Positions 58,544 through 64,000 of a stretch of DNA of 64,000 bases are shown here, one piece after another. The first letter of the stretch is position 1. Each line of letters opens with the position of its first letter. The stretch covers positions 1,366,501 to 1,430,500 of the forward strand of contig NC_135358.1 of the NCBI RefSeq assembly GCF_051622035.1, written 5' to 3'. Below the pieces are notes generated by a model. The model searched no databases, was not told the DNA's origin, and saw nothing but the letters and a program-made list of their open reading frames with translations. The position numbers and the translations under genes are program-made. The DNA comes from Arctopsyche grandis. Its lineage: Eukaryota > Arthropoda > Insecta > Trichoptera > Hydropsychidae.

Positions 58544-59234
58544 ATCACCACTAGTCAACACAAATGAAGACCATAAGCATATTTATATTATAGAGCGGTA
58601 GTATACATGAAGTTTTGCTTTTATCTGTAATAATATAGGTAGTGATTCTGTGTCTGGACATTGTTCCAGAAATTCGATATTTGATTTTCGGAAATTCCAG
58701 AATAGTACATTTGAGATTGAAAAATTCCCGGGACCCCAGAGTTTGATCGTACGTTTGAATATTATTATGGAATTTGGCTCGGATGATAGCCGCTAAAAAT
58801 TCCATGAAATTTCATTTAAGTTAGCACAGAATATTAGAATTGAAATTTGGAATTTTTCGTGACACAAAATTTCATGTATATACATATGTATGTATGTACA
58901 TACATATATACATATGTAATCTCAAATATAACTACTAGGATGATGATTTTCGGGAATGTCAAAATTCTAGATCGGAGGTTTTTTTCGGGAATATTAAGGT
59001 ATTGGAATTGGAGTACCTTGACGGGAGATTTGAAACTTTGAATTTCGAATTTGAGATTTACAACACTATTTGAGGTTTAAGTTATTCCTTAGGAAAACTT
59101 AAACCAAATTAGACTGAAATCTCGTTTCCAACTAAAACTCCAAAGTTGTCCGAGACTCGCGTGTTTGTTTTGTGGTTTTGACGAATACAATGTGAAGAAA
59201 ATTACATCTAAAATTGTGTATTCTTGGAACGTTT
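58544..59234 (+). other. ChT 3' UTR and near flank
   Basis: Downstream of the stop codon there is no other ORF support. The nearest clear AATAAA I note is in the repeat at about 59,236. The 3' end of the transcript is not determinable from the sequence. Confidence 0.35.
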
Positions 59235-59672
59235 GAATAAACCAGTCTATGTACCTTCTCACGGCTTGGGATATTAATTACATCATATCATTTGATTACC
59301 GTGTCTGGTTTAAATATTGATTGAAATTTTCGAAGAAAACTTTGGCTGAATTGAATCAATGTAAGAAAGTAGCGTTTCGGGAATACTCGGGACTATATGT
59401 ATAATGCATATCCGAAAAAATCCTAGAATTTACCTATGATATAAATATGAATAAACCAGTCTACCTTATTACGGATATATATCATTTGATTATCGTATCT
59501 AGTTTAAATATTCATTGAAACTAAAAGTTTTCGAAGAAAACTCTGGTTGAAGTGCTAACTTAAGCAGTTGAAACAAAGCAAGAAAGTAGGGTTTCGGGAA
59601 TACTCGGGACTATACATATATAATGCATATCTGAAAAAATGCTGGAATTTACGTACATATGATATAAATAAA
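59235..59672 (+). repeat. tandem duplication, two units of about 214 and 224 bp
   Basis: Both units start GAATAAACCAGTCTA and share, in order, ATCATTTGATTA, TTTTCGAAGAAAACT, AAGAAAGTAG, TTTCGGGAATACTCGGGACT and ATAATGCATAT. They differ by several indels and substitutions, so the duplication is not recent. Each unit opens with an AATAAA poly(A)-type hexamer. Confidence 0.8.
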
Positions 59673-62600
59673 ATACACTTTGTGTGTTGTATTGAATTGA
59701 AAACTTTTGAGAATCATGATTTTGTTATGATTCCAAAAATTTAATACGATTTTGTAAAATTCTTTAGATGTCGCTATTGATACAGAATCACAAGAATTTG
59801 TATCATATTGCTGTTCTATAATATATACGTATGCATATTATCTTTGATCGAAACTAAAAAAAAAACCGGCTCGAACATATGTCATCGGCATTTCGCGATA
59901 CTCATCTAGCGTAAGTACATAGAATACTATTAATACATATACATATAATATTAATGTGTAAATTTTAACTTAGATTATGTTTATAGTTTGCAAAGCACTC
60001 GTCAATTACATTCGAGAATGAGTCAATTTATTTTTGTGTGTATTCTGCATATTTTTATAGAATTATTTCAACACACTGATTGTTCAGGTATTTTTTTTTG
60101 TTGTTTTTGAATCTGAAACAGATCTATAGCTTTTCCGTCCTTACGCGAGATTTTTTATTTGATCAAAATTGTTGTAAGCACTCCATCTTGTGGTCTAGTA
60201 CTTGGTCTTTTTATGGTGATTCATAAACAAGTTGTAATCACCTGTTTGTTCTTAGAATTCTTATCGTTTGGTGGATACATAACCGGGTATAAATAATTCT
60301 CGTCTCGTTCTTCTTAAGCGGCGGCAGGTCAGGACGGGTCAAGTTACGGGTCAAATTAGATAAAACGAGCCCTGGAGACGTAACAAGAGATATAAAGGAG
60401 CGTGACAAGAATTTGCAAAGCCTGAAATAATACTGTCGGAGTGTTCAATCTGTTCCATGATACTATAATCATCGGGTCTTTGACTGTTCGTAAAATATTT
60501 TCCGGCAAATTTACCAGAATTCTATTCAATATATATGTACATATGTATGTAGAAAAATGAATTTATTCAAACATATATGTATAATCAGAGTCGTTTTAAA
60601 TATTTTTGCTGCTTTGAACATTCGTCCGTACAATACCATCTCGCCTTTATGAGGAAAGTCGTAAAAATGTTAAGAAAATGAAAAAATTCTAAACGAACAT
60701 TTTTTCCTTGAAAGAACAAGGCTATAAAATGTTTCTAGCCAAATAAAAAAAAACTAAAATGACTTATTTAATAATTCAAAATACGACTCATTTTTAGTGA
60801 GTCTATGTATTTCATTCAAAACAATCTTATTTTCATTATATTTATTGGTTTGTATTTATTTGCCAAGTAATTTGATCTAATTACGCCAGTAAATAAATTA
60901 TCAGTAAGTTTTATTAACAGTTAACGACTACTTGATTTTTGCGTGTTTGTTAAAAAAAACACCATCACTGAATTTCCGTCAAATTTATTGAACATTTTAC
61001 ACAATGATTTAAATTTTACAGGGCGCTTTAAAATTAAATCCAAACTTAATAGATTTGAGATTGCCTGTTGTATAGTAAATACTTCAACATTTATTTCATT
61101 GAAAAAGGTTTTCGAATTTAAATCGAAATCATTATTAAAAGGATTCGGAAATTTTGTCGAGTGCTTCGTTCGCTCTTTGTAGACCGCGTCAAGGACTGAT
61201 TCAGCTCGTGTTTTTCGTACTTTTGCGATTTATTTAAAAGAGAAATAAAAAGCGAAGACGACACTAGAGCTAGATGATAAAATCTCGTAACAGCCAGGGA
61301 ATAATTTGTTCGACCCACGCCCTGCTAGTAAAGAGGATCAAGGAGTTTTTCCTCGACACAAAGGACACATTGTAGCCCATTTGTACGTGAGACATGTGCC
61401 ATATAGGCTATACAATAAAAGAGGACGATAAGATGGCACATTCTAGACGAATAAAGCTGCTTAAATTTAATTTGCAGACCAAATATATCATAAAATAGAT
61501 GGGGAATCACAAAAAAATGGAGTGCTTAGCGTTAGAGACTCATCAGGCTTACTTCTTGAAAATCAGTTGAATTTTCAGTGCCATTTATTCGAAATGTATT
61601 TATAAATATTATATTACATGTTACGGCACATTTTTGAGAGTTGTTTCGTGTATAACTTTAAAGAATAATGAATGTCATTTTTGATCGCTTTTTATCATAT
61701 ATATTATGTATACATATATATATACATATATTTGTGTAAATGGTATACAAGTTTCTGAAACGCATACATATCACACATTACATGGTATAATTAAATGTTT
61801 GTGTATGATAAAAAATTGTAATAGTTATATAATTATACGTACACGTAGTTAAAAAACCGAAACTCCGACTTACATCAAAATACATATCATAAATAATTAT
61901 AGTATAAATATTTTACTTGAACCGTTAACTGTTAAGTGAACAATACATATCAATAAAAAGTGTGAATAGTTTATAAAATATATGTATGTAATAAATAAAA
62001 TATCGTAGAATTAAGCTCTATTTTTATTAAAACTGATTTCAAACTGTCATTCTTCGATTACGTTCCGCATTGTATACAATAATTAAATTAAAATCAAAAA
62101 AACGTATAAGAACACTTTGACAATATCGAGAAAAATACACGAATTGGGTTAAAAAATTAGATTGTTTGAATTAGAACTGAATGAAATTAATTTGCTAAAT
62201 ATTTAGAGAGATATATACATATATTATAAATATATGATATATAATATATATTTAGTTTAGTTTTAAAGGTCAATAAATTTATTTGTTTGTACAGTTTAAT
62301 TCTATACGATTCTATCTAATATTTTTGTTATGAAAAAATGATTTATTTGTGTTATAAAATTTTATATATATATACTTTTAAGAAATGTTGAAAAGAATTG
62401 TTACGTACGATTGTTGATTGATCGGTGCCATATCAGAAAATTAATAAAAAATAATAAAGGCCTAGTTTTTAAAGCAATTTTGATTTAATTATAATTTTTT
62501 AATATAAAAAGGATTCTAAGATTGGGAAAAAATAAGGGAAAGGAGTGGTTTCATCTATTTTTGTGAGTTTGGGATGGTTTTAAGGCGGCAAAGAAATCAA

Positions 62601-64000
62601 AAAAATTATGAAGCCGTACATAATAAAATGCTATTTATGTATTATATTATTTTTAGTGAATCGTGTCAAATTCTAACTGTGAAAAAATTATTTCTGGCCT
62701 TTAATGATGTATTTCGCCTTTGATACAATTATTGCAAGCCTTAAACAACTCAACATACATATCAAATTTTATACAGAAGAGGTTTTCAGGGCGATTATGT
62801 CATAAATAGATGTTTAAATCCTTCTGGTATTTTTATTTACTTGTGAGTAATCCTGTAAATGTGTATCATAAAAAGTAATAAATACGGATTTTTTTACGTA
62901 GCAGTTTATACAAGAGAGAAATTGCGAATAGAAGAAATTAATTAAAAAAAAAACACTTAGTGCGTCCTATCCTATTTAGAAATCACTAATTTTATATACG
63001 ATTTTCAATTAAAAGTAAGATTTTTATCGTCAATTATTGGAAAAAGACAAACATACATTCATACATTTGAAAAATGCATACGTAAATTTTGTTGGATTGA
63101 CGTGTCGGGAAATGGCTATTATATAAAAAAAAAATAATAAAACAATAATAATAAATGACATATAGTTGGCGAAATGGCTTCTAGCTTGGTGTAAATATAG
63201 TATGAAGAAAACTTTATTATATAAAGTGTTAAATACATATGTATGTTGCTGGTATTGTCTATGAAAAATGCTTTAAAGAGTTTATCAGTATTGAAAAATA
63301 TATACATATCTTTATGAAAATACACTCGTAGATGAAAAATATAGCACTAGATTGAATCGTTGGGATCATCGTCGGTGCAAAAATATATTGGGCTGCTCAA
63401 AAATTACTATTTTCATTTGATTTAATGAATTTTGTTAGTTTTCGTCTAAATAAGTTTAGTTAATATTGTTAGAAAAAAATCCAACAAATAATTATCCCAA
63501 AATATGATTGCGTAACGTGAAAAGATTTAAGCTTTTGATATAGTTTTGTTTTGCTTTAGTACTAATAAAATACCTACATAATATAAAAAAAGTGTTAAGC
63601 GCATTTAGGAAAACCAGACTGACATATATATTGGTCGTTATATTATTATTTATTTTATGTATATAACTTGTATTTATCTGAAAATCTCAATTGTATTAAT
63701 CTTTCGAGAATGTTCTGTAATATCCATGACCAATGTATATCTCATTGTTACAATAAAATAAAAAATAAACATACGTTTATACAATTCTCTTCCATTGCAT
63801 ACTTACAGGAAACGAGTTTGATGTTTAAAAGAAAATAAATAACTTAGGTTTAAGTAGTTATTGTTGTTGAACTTCGATTGAATGTAAGCGTAGTATTATA
63901 CATATCAAATATATAACCAAAGGCAAAAATATACTAGTATGTTTCAAATCTCTGTGTATTATTTTTAATATTACATACATACATATACACAATATGTATG
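59673..64000. other. AT-rich intergenic flank, no gene recognised
   Basis: TATG/TACA microsatellite patches are frequent (60,530-60,555; 61,695-61,735; 62,210-62,250). A less AT-rich patch at 60,300-60,480 contains GCGGCGGCAGGTCAGGACGG and a GATATAAAG box, but no downstream ORF supports a promoter. Short open frames (60943, 61118, 61325, 63119) have no known motifs. Confidence 0.4.

Noticed and set aside
63385..63420. Mariner-like terminal sequence (TTGGGCTGCTCAAAAATTAC)
   Set aside because: Resembles a mariner end, but no matching inverted end or transposase was found nearby.
1..64000. CRISPR array, operons, riboswitches or bacterial-type systems
   Set aside because: Nothing of the kind is seen. 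Spliced genes and eukaryotic transposons show this is an insect nuclear sequence, and the only regular repeats are coding domains, microsatellites and transposons.

Overview
This is a stretch of an AT-rich insect nuclear genome. The evidence is spliced genes with short GT-AG introns, chitin-binding peritrophin-A genes, a neuronal SLC5 choline transporter, a copy of an ecdysteroid-pathway P450, and many insect-type transposons. TATG/TACA microsatellites are scattered throughout. The order cannot be fixed from the window alone.

Left third (1-14.6 kb): two paralogous secreted peritrophin-A genes lie head to tail on the minus strand. Both have a small signal-peptide exon, a 69-76 bp phase-2 intron that splits the first chitin-binding domain, and a TATA box about 60-70 bp upstream of the ATG. 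The distal one is a giant: 3087 codons and about 24 chitin-binding domains. Its core is a 402-bp coding repeat arranged as a nine-unit higher-order repeat (3618 bp) present twice in tandem. The proximal one is a 507-aa, five-domain relative. A decayed hAT transposon lies between them.

Middle (14.5-25.2 kb): transposon-rich. It holds two terminal-inverted-repeat elements, a non-LTR retrotransposon with an intact 950-aa endonuclease/reverse transcriptase ORF, a near-identical 5'-truncated copy of it in opposite orientation, a decayed copy of a second LINE family, and an 830-bp element with long inverted arms.

Right part (25.2-58.6 kb): the plus-strand high-affinity choline transporter gene (ChT, SLC5A7 family). 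It has a GC-rich promoter/5'-UTR exon near 25.2-25.74 kb and nine coding exons from 30,654 to 58,543. Joined by phase-consistent GT-AG junctions, these give exactly 611 codons (610 aa). Its introns, up to 13.6 kb, hold SINEs, LINE fragments from several clades, a hAT with a perfect 8-bp target duplication, foldback MITEs, a Helitron-like end, a Tc1/mariner fragment, and an intronless, frameshifted, antisense copy of a mitochondrial P450 resembling CYP302A1 (disembodied).

58.6-64 kb is AT-rich flank with a tandem duplication and no gene I can support. The most notable items are the coding higher-order repeat of the giant peritrophin, the CYP302A1-like copy inside ChT, and SINE 3' hairpins whose stems differ in sequence but keep pairing.
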